Below are positions 48,427-57,683 of a stretch of DNA of 64,000 nucleotides, one piece after another. The notes under the pieces were generated by a model, which saw only the letters and a list, made by a program, of their open reading frames with translations, had not been told where the DNA came from and did not search any database. Origin of the DNA: Nocardia africana NBRC 100379 (GTDB lineage Bacteria > Actinomycetota > Actinomycetes > Mycobacteriales > Mycobacteriaceae); contig NZ_BDAV01000004.1 in NCBI RefSeq assembly GCF_001612635.1, positions 1-64,000 of the forward strand, in the 5' to 3' direction. The position numbers and the translations under genes were made by a program. Every line of letters starts with the position of its first letter. Position 1 is the first letter of the stretch.

Positions 48427-48568
48427 ACGATCTAGGCCGCGCAACAATACCTGTTCACCAGAATTGCGTGCCATGCCCGAGTCCGCGGCCCGGCGCGGTC
48501 AACACGGGCAGCACTCAGTCACTCGATCGTCGGTTACATCGCGTCGAGTTAGGCGGGAACGCCGAAAA

Positions 48569-49210
48569 TTACGACGGCAGAAGGCGTTCGACCACTCGCC
48601 GGACGTATGTGGCCCGGTCCATATCGGGTGCGGAACCCATCTCCTCGGGGACCAGCGCCACCGACACGACCAACCGCATCAACACATCGCCGACGAAGTC
48701 CGCCTCGTCCGCATTCAGCGGATCATCGAGGTTTTCGTCCTGCAGCAAGCGGGAGATCAAGCCGGCCCCCCACGCCTGGCCGGCGAATTCCTTACCGCGC
48801 CACAGGTCGACGATGGCGGCGGGCTCGACTTGCGCCAGCCGTTGAAAGATCGGATTCGTCACGGCGCCGGAAATCAACTGCAGAACAACGGTTTCCGCCC
48901 GTTCGACGCGACTGCTCGTGGCATCCGCGGCCGACGCGACCGCATCGATCACCCGCCGTAGTTCGTTCGAATAAGTCGCGAGCAACAACTGCTCCCGGCT
49001 GCCGAACCGACGAAAGATGGTCATCCGGGTGAATCCGGCACGCTCGGCCACCTCGTCGATGGTGAGGTTGCGCTCACCGTTGGCACTGATCACCGCAGCC
49101 GCAGCCGCGAGAATCGCGATGTCGGTGCGGCTCTGCGGAACCTTGGCGGCACCGCCTTCGGCGAACGTCAGAAACGACTCGAGGGCTGTGCGGGAACCGG
49201 CCGGCGTCAT
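48569..49210 (-). CDS. TetR-family regulator (module B)
   Basis: A 213-residue regulator with an N-terminal extension, an HTH at about residues 28-75 (LTIDEVAERAGFTRMTIFRRFGSREQLL) and a helical ligand domain. Its ATG overlaps the reductase stop (ATGA), so it is co-expressed with the reductase from the divergent promoter at 50.65 kb that carries one GTTAC-N16-GTAAC site. Another site lies at the AveC-P450 promoter. That arrangement would give autoregulation and joint control of reductase, ferredoxin-mce and AveC-P450 transcripts. It is not an obvious close paralogue of the module A TetR. Confidence 0.8.
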   Translation of the reverse strand: MTPAGSRTALESFLTFAEGGAAKVPQSRTDIAILAAAAAVISANGERNLTIDEVAERAGFTRMTIFRRFGSREQLLLATYSNELRRVIDAVASAADATSSRVERAETVVLQLISGAVTNPIFQRLAQVEPAAIVDLWRGKEFAGQAWGAGLISRLLQDENLDDPLNADEADFVGDVLMRLVVSVALVPEEMGSAPDMDRATYVRRVVERLLPS

Positions 49211-50619
49211 GATTCGATAGTGACACGCCCGGCGTCGGCGGGTTCACACGCCCGACCGACGGCAACCATGACATCGCGTTCGACAACCTTGACACGTTCT
49301 CGCCCCTCGACCGCTCCCAAATCCCGCTCGTAGGCGTCGAGCCGGTACCAGCCGGGCCAGTCGGTGAACGGGACTCCTTTGTCTGCGAGCAGTTCGAGCA
49401 CTGCGTCCGGTCGCGGATCCTGCGCGGCAGGAAGGTCGCCGGCATCGGCCATCAGGGCCGCGATCGTCTCGGCAGCATCGCCCTTCGTGTGACCGATGAG
49501 CCCCACCGGCCCGCGCTTGATCCATCCGGTCACGTAGAGGCCGGGCGCGTACCGGCGGTTCGGCGCCTCGCCGACCGGATCCGCGATCACCCGTCCGGCC
49601 TCGTTGGGAATCACGCCGGACGAATCATCGAACGGCAACCCGGCAACAGGCTGGGAACGATAACCGATGGCCCGGTAGACCGCTTGCACATCCCAATCGG
49701 CGAATACCCGCTCGCCGCAGCGGCTTTCAGTCCCGTTTGCGCTGGTGCGTTCGGTACGAAGTCCGACCACCCGCCCGTCGAAACCGAGGATCTCGACAGG
49801 GCTTTCGAAGAAGTGGAGGAACAGCTTGTGGGCCCGGCCGGCCGGTTCGCGAGCGGACCAGTCCTCCAGGGTGTTGCAGATGAGGTCGACCTGTTTGGAG
49901 GTCTTCCGCAACGCCAGCGACTCCTCGTCGTACACCATGTCCCGGGGATCGACGACGACATCGATACTCGGCGAATGGTCCAGCTCGCGCAGTTCCAGCG
50001 GAGTGAACTTCGCGTGCGCGGGTCCACGACGCCCGAAGACGTGTACCTCGACGGCACGATTGGCCTTCAGTCCGTCGTACACATTCGGCGGAATTTCCGT
50101 GTCGAGTAATTCGTCGGCGTTCTTCGACAGGATCCGGGCCACGTCGAGCGCCACGTTGCCGACCCCCAGGACAGCGACCTTGCTCGCGGTCAGCGGCCAG
50201 GAGCGGCTCACATCGGGGTGCCCGTCGTACCAGGAAACGAAATCCGCTGCGCCGTAACTGCCCTCGAGATCCGCGCCGGGCAACGCGAGGGCGCGATCGG
50301 TGCTCGCGCCGGTGGCGAAGATGACCGCATCGAAGCAGCGCCGCAGCTCGTCCAGTGTCAGATCGACTCCGATATCGACATTGCCCAGCAATCTGACCTG
50401 GGGCTTGTCGAGAAGTTTGTGCAGTGACGCGACGATCGCCTTGATGCGCGGATGATCCGGCGCGACGCCGTAGCGCAACAGCCCGAACGGCGCGGGTAAC
50501 CGCTCGAACAGATCGATGCTGACATCCGGATCAGACTTGATCAGAGCGTCGGCCGCATAAATACCGGCCGGACCAGCGCCGACGATCGCCACACGCAGGG
50601 ATCGATTCGAAGCACTCAT
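49207..50619 (-). CDS. Ferredoxin-NADP reductase, FprA-like (module B)
   Basis: A 470-residue FprA/adrenodoxin-reductase-like flavoprotein: IVGAGPAGIYAAD, LPAPFGLLRYGVAPDHP, VLGVGNVALDVARIL and TGWIKRGPVGLIGHTKGDA. The ATG at 50619 is preceded by AGAGGA. It is divergent from the 3Fe-4S ferredoxin gene that it should reduce and is translationally coupled to TetR. It is a paralogue of 35392. Confidence 0.9.
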   Translation of the reverse strand: MSASNRSLRVAIVGAGPAGIYAADALIKSDPDVSIDLFERLPAPFGLLRYGVAPDHPRIKAIVASLHKLLDKPQVRLLGNVDIGVDLTLDELRRCFDAVIFATGASTDRALALPGADLEGSYGAADFVSWYDGHPDVSRSWPLTASKVAVLGVGNVALDVARILSKNADELLDTEIPPNVYDGLKANRAVEVHVFGRRGPAHAKFTPLELRELDHSPSIDVVVDPRDMVYDEESLALRKTSKQVDLICNTLEDWSAREPAGRAHKLFLHFFESPVEILGFDGRVVGLRTERTSANGTESRCGERVFADWDVQAVYRAIGYRSQPVAGLPFDDSSGVIPNEAGRVIADPVGEAPNRRYAPGLYVTGWIKRGPVGLIGHTKGDAAETIAALMADAGDLPAAQDPRPDAVLELLADKGVPFTDWPGWYRLDAYERDLGAVEGRERVKVVERDVMVAVGRACEPADAGRVTIES

Positions 50620-50664
50620 CGGTTCCTCTCGAATTTCACGGCGGAATCGCACCACCGCGCGAGC

Positions 50665-50690
50665 GTTACTGTTTATAGTCTTGCCGTAAC
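50665..50690. promoter_or_regulatory. Module B operator (GTTAC-N16-GTAAC) between reductase and ferredoxin genes
   Basis: Arms GTTAC (50665-50669) and GTAAC (50686-50690) lie in the 106-base divergent promoter region. Arms and spacing match the site at 48401-48426, while the central 16 bases differ, as expected for a TetR-type operator. Confidence 0.6.
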
Positions 50691-50725
50691 ATTCGTATCA
50701 CCGACAGCTGATCCAAGGGAAGCCG

Positions 50726-50917
50726 ATGAACATCTCGATCGACCGCGACCTCTGCGACAACCACGGCCAGTGCATCGCCGTCTCGGAAGGACTCTTCGAT
50801 ACCGACGACAACGGCGTCACCGTCCTCACGCGCACCGCAGGCCCCGCCGATCGGCCATTGGCCACCCTCGCCGCACACGCCTGCCCGGCGCTGGCGATCA
50901 CCGTTTCCGATGAGTGA
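50726..50917 (+). CDS. 3Fe-4S ferredoxin (module B)
   Basis: A 63-residue single-cluster ferredoxin with Cys10, His13, Cys16 (CDNHGQC, pattern CxxHxxC) and Cys53 in ACPALAI. The three-Cys pattern is that of 3Fe-4S P450 ferredoxins of actinobacteria, where the residue in place of the second Cys is often His. It is the first gene of operon B and overlaps yrbEA by 8 bases, so the ferredoxin is physically tied to the importer genes rather than to the P450. Confidence 0.9.
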   Translation: MNISIDRDLCDNHGQCIAVSEGLFDTDDNGVTVLTRTAGPADRPLATLAAHACPALAITVSDE

Positions 50918-51731
50918 TACGGCAACGTCGCCGGTCGTCTCGTTCTTCACCTCGAAGGTCGAACGGAGCGTGTCCACCATCGGCCGTGCCGCGCAGTTGA
51001 GCGGCGCCGTCGTCCGCTACAGCATCATCGACATCGTCCGCCTCAGCCTGCCGTTCACCGAACTGCTCGCCCAGACGTGGACGCTGCTGAAGGTCACCGC
51101 ACTGCCCGCCCTGCTGATGGCGATCCCGATCGGCGCGGAAGTTTCGGTGCAAGTCGGCGGCCTGATGGGACAGGTCGGTGCGAATTCGCTGGCCGGCGCC
51201 GCCAGCGGACTGGGAGTCATCAGTCAGGGCGCACCCATGGCGACCGGTCTGCTGATGAGCGGCGCCGCGGCATCGGCCGTCGCGTCGGATCTCGGATCGC
51301 GAACGATTCGCGAGGAGACCGACGCGATGCGCGTGATGGGCATCGATCCGGTCGAGCGACTGGTGATGCCGCGCTTCCTCGCCATGATCGCGATCGCGCC
51401 GATTCTGTGCACCGTCATCATCGCGGCCGGCGTCTTCGCCGGGCTGTTCATCGCGGTATCGGTGAACGGGCTTGTCCCGGGCAGCTTCTGGCAATCGCTG
51501 GGAGCCTTCGCGACGGTCACCGACGTCGTCTTCGCCCTCGCCAAAGCCGTCGCGTTCGCGGCGATCGTCGTGGTGGTCGCCAGCCTCCGTGGACTGGAAG
51601 CCAAAGGCGGGCCGCGTGGCGTCGCCGACGCGGTGAACGCGTCGGTCGTGCTCAGCGTGATCGGCATCTTCCTGACCAACCTGCTGTTCACCCAATTTCA
51701 GTCGATGTTCTTCCCGACTCAGGTGTCCTGA
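50910..51731 (+). CDS. yrbEA: YrbE/MlaE-type permease, A subunit (module B)
   Basis: A 273-residue MlaE-family permease with VASDLGSRTIREETDAMRVMG, GSFWQSLGAF and 5-6 membrane segments, ending LFTQFQSMFFPTQVS like the module A copy (ITQFQTMFFPMEVS). It lacks the longer N-terminal extension of that copy. It begins within the ferredoxin frame. Confidence 0.9.
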   Translation: MSDTATSPVVSFFTSKVERSVSTIGRAAQLSGAVVRYSIIDIVRLSLPFTELLAQTWTLLKVTALPALLMAIPIGAEVSVQVGGLMGQVGANSLAGAASGLGVISQGAPMATGLLMSGAAASAVASDLGSRTIREETDAMRVMGIDPVERLVMPRFLAMIAIAPILCTVIIAAGVFAGLFIAVSVNGLVPGSFWQSLGAFATVTDVVFALAKAVAFAAIVVVVASLRGLEAKGGPRGVADAVNASVVLSVIGIFLTNLLFTQFQSMFFPTQVS

Positions 51732-51733
51732 CC

Positions 51734-52597
51734 ATGACCGCATCGAAATACACACCGTCCCCCCGGCTTTCAGCTCTCGTCCGTCCGGTCCGGCACGGCA
51801 CCTCGTCACTGTTCGCCGAAATCGGTCGCGCCGCGTTGTTCGTCGGCAAAACCACCTACCTGCTGCCGAAAACCGTGCGGCTGTACCGGCAACAGACGTT
51901 GAAGACCATGAACAGTATGGCTTGGGGCCGCGGTTCCCTCACGGTCGACGGCGGTGTTGTCAGTCTCATGCTGCTGCTCGGGTTCTCGGTCGGCATCGCC
52001 ATCGCGATCCAGGCCTACGACGCGCTGAACCTGCTCGGCTTCGGCGCGCTGAGCGGGATCATCGGTTCGTTCGCGAACATCCGTGAAATCGCCCCCATCC
52101 TGACCGGAATCGGATTCGCCGCTCAGGCCGGGTGCCGGATGACGGCCGAGATCGGCGCGATGCGCATCTCCGAGGAGATCGACGCGACCGAAGTGCTCGG
52201 GTTGCAGGCCATCCCGTTCGTGGTCGGAACACGGCTCATCGGCGGAATGCTGTGCGTCATCCCGTCGTATCTGCTGGCACTGGTCGTCAGTTTCGTCACG
52301 GGCGCAACGGTGATCAAGGTCTTCCGCGGTGAAGCACCGGGAACCTACGACCACTACTTCAGCCAGTTCCTGGACGTGCGCGAAGTATCCTTCTCACTCC
52401 TCAAAGCCCTGGTCTTCTGCATCGCGGTGACCTTCGTCCACTGCTATTTCGGCTACTTCGCGCAAGGTGGTCCGGCAGGTGTCGGATCGGCCTCCGGGCG
52501 AGCGATCCGGATGAGCCTGATCCTCATCGTTTCGCTCAATTTTCTTTTGTCGGTGGCTATTTGGGGCCTGAGTCCTGCGATGGAATTCAGGGGCTGA
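51734..52597 (+). CDS. yrbEB: YrbE/MlaE-type permease, B subunit (module B)
   Basis: A 287-residue permease with MNSMAWGRGSLTVDGGVV and MTAEIGAMRISEEIDATEVLG, an equal partner of YrbEA. The ATG at 51734 lies 2 bases after the yrbEA stop. The C-terminal half matches the module A copy (HCYFGYFAQGGPAGVG against HCYYGYFTTGGPAGVG). Confidence 0.9.
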   Translation: MTASKYTPSPRLSALVRPVRHGTSSLFAEIGRAALFVGKTTYLLPKTVRLYRQQTLKTMNSMAWGRGSLTVDGGVVSLMLLLGFSVGIAIAIQAYDALNLLGFGALSGIIGSFANIREIAPILTGIGFAAQAGCRMTAEIGAMRISEEIDATEVLGLQAIPFVVGTRLIGGMLCVIPSYLLALVVSFVTGATVIKVFRGEAPGTYDHYFSQFLDVREVSFSLLKALVFCIAVTFVHCYFGYFAQGGPAGVGSASGRAIRMSLILIVSLNFLLSVAIWGLSPAMEFRG

Positions 52598-52600
52598 GGA

Positions 52601-53662
52601 ATGTATCAAGACTTCGTCCGAGGCACGGATCGCGACCAGACACGGGCGGTTCACCTCTGCGCTGTCGTCGTCATCGTCGCCATATCGGTCGCGGTTGCGA
52701 CGATCGTCATCGTCCAGCGCTGGCATCGCGACGACGGGCTGATCGTGATGAACATCGATACCCCGTATGTCGCGCCGGGCGTCACCGAGGGCACTCACGT
52801 GATGCTGCACGGAACGACGGTCGGCACGGTCACGGAACTCACCAGGATCGCCGGTGAGCAGGTCCGGTTGCGAATCGCCCTCCAGCACCAACGGATCGGC
52901 GGACTGACCGACGCGTTCGATATCGACTATCGACCCGAGAACTATTTCGGAGTCACGGCGGTGAACGTCGTAGGCGGCACCGGAGGCATGCCGCTCTCCT
53001 CCGGGCTCGTTGTGCGCCGGAAACCGTTGGGCGACTTCTCCATGTCCACGATGATCGAGAGAGGTTCGCTGGTGGTCGACGGAACGCTGACCCGAGACAT
53101 GGTCGACACCCTCGACAAAGTCGTCAAGTACACCGACGGCCTCACCCCTATGGTTCAAACGGGGATCGTCGTCGCCGATCGTGTCGCGAAAACCCAACGG
53201 GCCCTTCCCAGTGCCTCGTTGAGCGCCTTCAACGACATCGCCGAGGTTCTGCCCAATTTCAGCCGCGAAGCCACCGCCGGGCTCTACGGCATCTTCGATA
53301 CCAAGTACAACCACAAGTCGGACGGCAGCTTCGGCGTGGACGACGCGTACTTGGACAACGCCGGTGCGGGTCTCGGCCTGGCCAGCGGCAAGCTGTTCGG
53401 CGCCGCAGGCGCGCTGCTGGCCTCGCACGGAAATGAGCTCACACCGGTCGTCCAAGCCGTCCAAGCTCTGACCGACACCATTCCGTCGGTGCTGGCCGAC
53501 GGCAGTCTCACCGGAAAACTCCAGACACTGGTAGTCCAGTACAACCGCGACTTCGCCACGAGCGGCCCGGCCCGCACACTTCAGCTTCGAGTCGTGCTGG
53601 ACCGCCTACCCGCACTGGCAGCCCCGTTGGGCCTGAGCACCGCACAGGAGCCCGGCCGATGA
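52601..53662 (+). CDS. mceA: MCE-family protein, position A (module B)
   Basis: A 353-residue protein with an N-terminal membrane helix, TPYVAPGVTEGTHVMLHGTTVG, DYRPENYFGVTAVNVV and a helical region ending VLDRLPALAAPLGL. GAGGA stands directly before the ATG, 3 bases after yrbEB. It overlaps mceB by ATGA. Confidence 0.85.
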   Translation: MYQDFVRGTDRDQTRAVHLCAVVVIVAISVAVATIVIVQRWHRDDGLIVMNIDTPYVAPGVTEGTHVMLHGTTVGTVTELTRIAGEQVRLRIALQHQRIGGLTDAFDIDYRPENYFGVTAVNVVGGTGGMPLSSGLVVRRKPLGDFSMSTMIERGSLVVDGTLTRDMVDTLDKVVKYTDGLTPMVQTGIVVADRVAKTQRALPSASLSAFNDIAEVLPNFSREATAGLYGIFDTKYNHKSDGSFGVDDAYLDNAGAGLGLASGKLFGAAGALLASHGNELTPVVQAVQALTDTIPSVLADGSLTGKLQTLVVQYNRDFATSGPARTLQLRVVLDRLPALAAPLGLSTAQEPGR

Positions 53663-54675
53663 ACTCCATCAGAATCAATACGGGCTATCTCGTCCGAATC
53701 GGCGTCGCCGCCGCCGTGGCGTTCGTCCTGCTTTCGCTCGTGATCACCGCGATCCGCCGGCCCGTCGAAGGCCCCACCGCCACCGCCACCGCCGACTTCA
53801 CCGACGTCTCCGGTCTGCATGTCGATTCCGACGTCCGGATGCGCGGTCTGCAGATCGGCAAGGTTCGCGACATCACCATCGTCCGAGACAGTGGCCACAG
53901 TCTCGCCAGGGTGACACTCGCACTCGCGACACCGCATCGACTCACCAGCGACACGAGACTCGCCGTGAAGTACCAGAACCTGACCGGCATCCGATACGTC
54001 GATCTGGCCGAAACCGACGGCGCGGGAAGGCCCGTCACCCACCTGGGAACCGACCACACACAGCCTTCCTTCGACATCACTCGCCTGTTCAACGGCCTGC
54101 AGCCGGTGCTGCGCACGCTGAGCCCGGAAGAGATCAACACCTTCACACAGAACGCGCTGACCGTGCTGCAGGGCGACGGCAGCGGTCTCGCACCGATGCT
54201 CGACAGCATGCAGAAACTCGCCGACCAGGCGCACGATCGCGAGCAGCTGATCTCGACGCTCGTCGACAACATGTCGCGTATCGACTCCTCGCTCGGCGGG
54301 AAGTCGGCCAACGTCATTCAGTTCATCCGAAACCTCAGCATCACGGTCACGGCCGCGAATACCGTTCTCGACGAGTTCCGCAAGACCGATCTCTACGGCC
54401 CGCAATTCATGCGTCCGGTCGCCCGCCTCATCACCGAAATCGGCCTCCAGCCCGACACCGACGTCGACCAGTTGCTGCACACCGCCTTCTCCTCGACGAG
54501 CCAGGCGGCGGAAGCACTCCGTCTGCTTCCCAACGCCTTCGAAGGACTTCGACTACCGGGCCTGACGACATCCGGAGCAGACGCCACCGCGTGCTCACAC
54601 GGCTCCGCTGATCTGCCCGACAGCGTGAAGGTGCTTTTCGCCGGCAGCGAGGTGACTGTATGCAAACCCAACTAG
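53659..54675 (+). CDS. mceB: MCE-family protein, position B (module B)
   Basis: A 338-residue protein: membrane helix, FTDVSGLHVDSDVRMRGLQIG in the MCE domain, FNGLQPVLRTLSPEEINTF, and a C-terminus with ACSHGSADLP. It parallels the 337-residue module A copy throughout. Its last 16 bases overlap mceC. Confidence 0.85.
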   Translation: MNSIRINTGYLVRIGVAAAVAFVLLSLVITAIRRPVEGPTATATADFTDVSGLHVDSDVRMRGLQIGKVRDITIVRDSGHSLARVTLALATPHRLTSDTRLAVKYQNLTGIRYVDLAETDGAGRPVTHLGTDHTQPSFDITRLFNGLQPVLRTLSPEEINTFTQNALTVLQGDGSGLAPMLDSMQKLADQAHDREQLISTLVDNMSRIDSSLGGKSANVIQFIRNLSITVTAANTVLDEFRKTDLYGPQFMRPVARLITEIGLQPDTDVDQLLHTAFSSTSQAAEALRLLPNAFEGLRLPGLTTSGADATACSHGSADLPDSVKVLFAGSEVTVCKPN

Positions 54676-55688
54676 TCGCCCTCCGTACCGACGCCACCCG
54701 CAGGATGCGTTCGGTCTTCCGCCGTGTCGCCGGCAATCAGAAGCTTCTCGGTTCGATCGTCGTCGCCATCACCGTCCTGATCCTGGTCACCACTACGGCC
54801 GTGTACCTCCATCCGCTCGGACGACGTGCCCTCGTCTTCGAAACCGTGGACGCCGCGTCCATTCGCGGCGGCGAGGATGTTCGCATCGCCGGCGTGTCGG
54901 TCGGAAAAGTGACGAAGGTGTCGCTGGAATCGGACCGGGTCAGAGTGCGCGCGGACATCACTCGCGACGCGTTCGTCGGCGATCGATCCACCATCGAAGT
55001 GCGCATGCTCACCGCTGTCGGCGGCTATTACGTCACCGTTATCCCGTTGGGCGATAAATCGCTGGGCGACAATACGATTCCGGCTCAACGCGTGACCATG
55101 CCCTATTCGATCGCGGACGTCCTTCAGGACGTCCCCCCGGTGACCGACAACACCGAAGGGGCACCGGTCCACGGGGACCTGAACCAATTGGCACAGGGCC
55201 TGGAACACAATCCCGACTCGGTGGGGTCCATGATCGCGGGCCTGAACAGCCTGGCGAAAATCATGGCGGCGCAGCGAGCGCAGATCGGCAGAACCGCCCA
55301 ACTCGCCGCGGAGTACACCACCGCATTCAACGAGAACAAGGACGTCGTCTTTTCGTTCCTCCGCGATCTCGAACCGGTCCTGGCCACCTACAACGTGTAC
55401 CGAGCGGGTTTCAACGAGACGTACCAGCTCCTCGGCGACGTGCTCACCCGCCTGATACCGGAAGAACGGTACTTCCTGAACCACAAAGACGAACTCCGCC
55501 AGGCGGTGACACAAGCGCGGCAGGCGATCACCGATTTCCTCGACGCCGTCGGCCCGACCATCGATCGGCTCGGGGCCATTCGCGACCAACTGACCGCCTG
55601 GCTGGGCCCGGACGGGGTCGCACGCCTGGGCGGTGGACAGATGCTCTCCTCACAGGTCTGCCTACCGGTGCCCGGAAAGAAGTGTTGA
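54660..55688 (+). CDS. mceC: MCE-family protein, position C (module B)
   Basis: A 342-residue protein: membrane helix, DAASIRGGEDVRIAGVSVGKV, AVGGYYVTVIPLG, a helical region and the terminal CLPVPGKKC that matches CIPVPGKTC in module A. The start at 54660 lies inside mceB with the same 16-base overlap as in module A. Confidence 0.85.
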   Translation: MQTQLVALRTDATRRMRSVFRRVAGNQKLLGSIVVAITVLILVTTTAVYLHPLGRRALVFETVDAASIRGGEDVRIAGVSVGKVTKVSLESDRVRVRADITRDAFVGDRSTIEVRMLTAVGGYYVTVIPLGDKSLGDNTIPAQRVTMPYSIADVLQDVPPVTDNTEGAPVHGDLNQLAQGLEHNPDSVGSMIAGLNSLAKIMAAQRAQIGRTAQLAAEYTTAFNENKDVVFSFLRDLEPVLATYNVYRAGFNETYQLLGDVLTRLIPEERYFLNHKDELRQAVTQARQAITDFLDAVGPTIDRLGAIRDQLTAWLGPDGVARLGGGQMLSSQVCLPVPGKKC

Positions 55689-55689
55689 T

Positions 55690-56682
55690 ATGAAGTGGAA
55701 ACGAACCACCGCGGTAGTCGGGGCCGCCGGACTGGTGGCTGCCGTCGTGATCGCGGCCGGTAGCCGGTTCGACCGCGGCATCGTCAGGGCCGATGACGGG
55801 TACTGCGCGCTGATGCCCGACACTGTGGGCCTCTACCCGGGCAACCCGGTAACCCAGATGGGCTATCCCGTAGGCAAAGTCGACCACGTCGATCCGCAGG
55901 GCGGATATGTCCGCGTCACCTTCGAACTCGATCCCGGGCGTCGATACCCTGCGGATGTCAAGGCCGTGACCCGCTCGAAATCCATTCTCGCCGACCGCAG
56001 TCTCGAACTGGTAGGAAACTACCGTTCCGGCGCACAGCTCGAAGCGGGGCACTGTATTGCGTTGAAGGACACCGCGACTCCGAAGAGTCTGTCCGAGATC
56101 ACCGGCTCCGCCGCGGATTTCCTCGGCCAACTGACCCCGGGCGACAATACGAAGGCGTTGACCGACGCGGTCGACGGTCTCGCGAAAGCTCTGGCCGGAC
56201 AGGGTGGAAACGCGCACCAACTCATGGTGAACGCGCAGGACGCGATGGCGAGCCCCGATCGCCTGGTCTCCGATATCGGATCGATCCTGTTCAACCTGTC
56301 CCCACTGACCACTCAGGCGCTCGCCGACTGGAACAGCCTGCATCACACCGCGGAAGTTCTGCCGACCGACATCACCAGCCTCACCTTCGGAGCCTGGCCG
56401 GGAGTCGACGGACTCATTCGCGGCATGGGCCCACTGATCGCCGTGCTGTACGAAATTCAAAGCCAATACGGTGATGCGATCTGGCCGACGGCAGATCACG
56501 CAGCCGACATCATTCGCCTGGCGGCCTCCCACGCGAACGATATCCGGGACTTCCTGGGGCTGCTGCCCGGAGTCGCGGCATTCATGACGAACACCGCGCA
56601 CGGCCGCAGCGTGCAGTGGCAACCTCCGACGGTCGACGGAACCAATGTCCTGGACCTCGCATTGGAGAGGGAACACAGGTGA
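55690..56682 (+). CDS. mceD: MCE-family protein, position D (module B)
   Basis: A 330-residue protein beginning MKWKRTT with one membrane helix, then GYCALMPDTVGLYPGNPVTQMG and SKSILADRSLELVGNY. It starts 1 base after mceC and ends overlapping the mceE GTG (GTGA). Compared with module A the low-complexity C-terminal tail is missing. Confidence 0.85.
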   Translation: MKWKRTTAVVGAAGLVAAVVIAAGSRFDRGIVRADDGYCALMPDTVGLYPGNPVTQMGYPVGKVDHVDPQGGYVRVTFELDPGRRYPADVKAVTRSKSILADRSLELVGNYRSGAQLEAGHCIALKDTATPKSLSEITGSAADFLGQLTPGDNTKALTDAVDGLAKALAGQGGNAHQLMVNAQDAMASPDRLVSDIGSILFNLSPLTTQALADWNSLHHTAEVLPTDITSLTFGAWPGVDGLIRGMGPLIAVLYEIQSQYGDAIWPTADHAADIIRLAASHANDIRDFLGLLPGVAAFMTNTAHGRSVQWQPPTVDGTNVLDLALEREHR

Positions 56683-57683
56683 AACCAGGAATTCGCGGAA
56701 AAGCAATCTGCACAGCCCTTTTGGCCACAACCGTTGCCGTCGGCACCTCGTGCGCGATCGACCCCGATCGAGTTCCCCTCCCCGGAACGGGAACGAGCAG
56801 CGGTTACGGACTGACCTTCGAATTCACCAGCGCCATGAACCTGCCCGACCGCGCCAACGTGATGATGGACGGGCTCCGCGTAGGTCAGGTGCAGAACACG
56901 GCCCTCAGCGGTTCGGCCGTCAAGGTCGAAGCTCGGATCTCCGACGCCACGCGCGTGCCGGCCGACGCCACCGCGTCCATCCGTCAGGACACCCTGCTCG
57001 GCGATACATACGTCGCGATCGAACACGACACGGACCGCCCCGCAACCGGCTTCCTCCCCGCCGGAGCGATGATTCCGGCTACTCGCACAACGTCGCCGCC
57101 CCAACTCGAGGATGTCATGGCAGTACTGGCGAACTTCATCAACGGCGGCAGCATACAGCGGGCCCAGGACGCACTGGTCAAGATCAACAAGGTGATGCCC
57201 GCGCCGCCGGATGTCGCGCATATCGCGGACACCGTGTCGGTCGACCTGCAGGACCTGTCCGCGCGCAACAGCGAGATAGATCGATTCCTCGAGCAGCTCA
57301 ACGCGACGTCGACAGCGGTCGATCAGAGCGGACCACAGTTGGCGCAGATGTTCGACGACTCCGCCACCCACTATTGGCATCGGCTCAACGCCGACGTCAT
57401 GCAGTACGTGGGAACGCTGCTGCCATCGATCGGAAGTATCTTTCAAGGGGGTATCTGGCTCGTTCCCCTGCTGGAATCGCTGGCATCCGGCGCCACCGTG
57501 ATTCGCTCCACAGCCGAAGACGTCCCCTCCGACGCCGCCGCGATATCCACCTTCCTCACCGGCACCCTGCTGCCGTTCCTGCGCAACCCGTCGCTGAATA
57601 TCCAATCCATCGGAACCCAGGACGGAACCGACCTGACCGCCGGATTGGGCAATGTGCTGCGCATCCTGGGAGCAGTCCGATGA
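56679..57683 (+). CDS. mceE: MCE-family lipoprotein, position E (module B)
   Basis: A 334-residue protein with a signal ending VGTSC (Cys25), a weak lipobox like the module A copy. LPDRANVMMDGLRVGQVQ and APPQLEDV-type segments (TSPPQLEDVMAVLANFINGGSIQ) match it closely. The GTG at 56679 follows GAGAGGGAAC. It overlaps mceF by ATGA. Confidence 0.85.
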   Translation: MKPGIRGKAICTALLATTVAVGTSCAIDPDRVPLPGTGTSSGYGLTFEFTSAMNLPDRANVMMDGLRVGQVQNTALSGSAVKVEARISDATRVPADATASIRQDTLLGDTYVAIEHDTDRPATGFLPAGAMIPATRTTSPPQLEDVMAVLANFINGGSIQRAQDALVKINKVMPAPPDVAHIADTVSVDLQDLSARNSEIDRFLEQLNATSTAVDQSGPQLAQMFDDSATHYWHRLNADVMQYVGTLLPSIGSIFQGGIWLVPLLESLASGATVIRSTAEDVPSDAAAISTFLTGTLLPFLRNPSLNIQSIGTQDGTDLTAGLGNVLRILGAVR

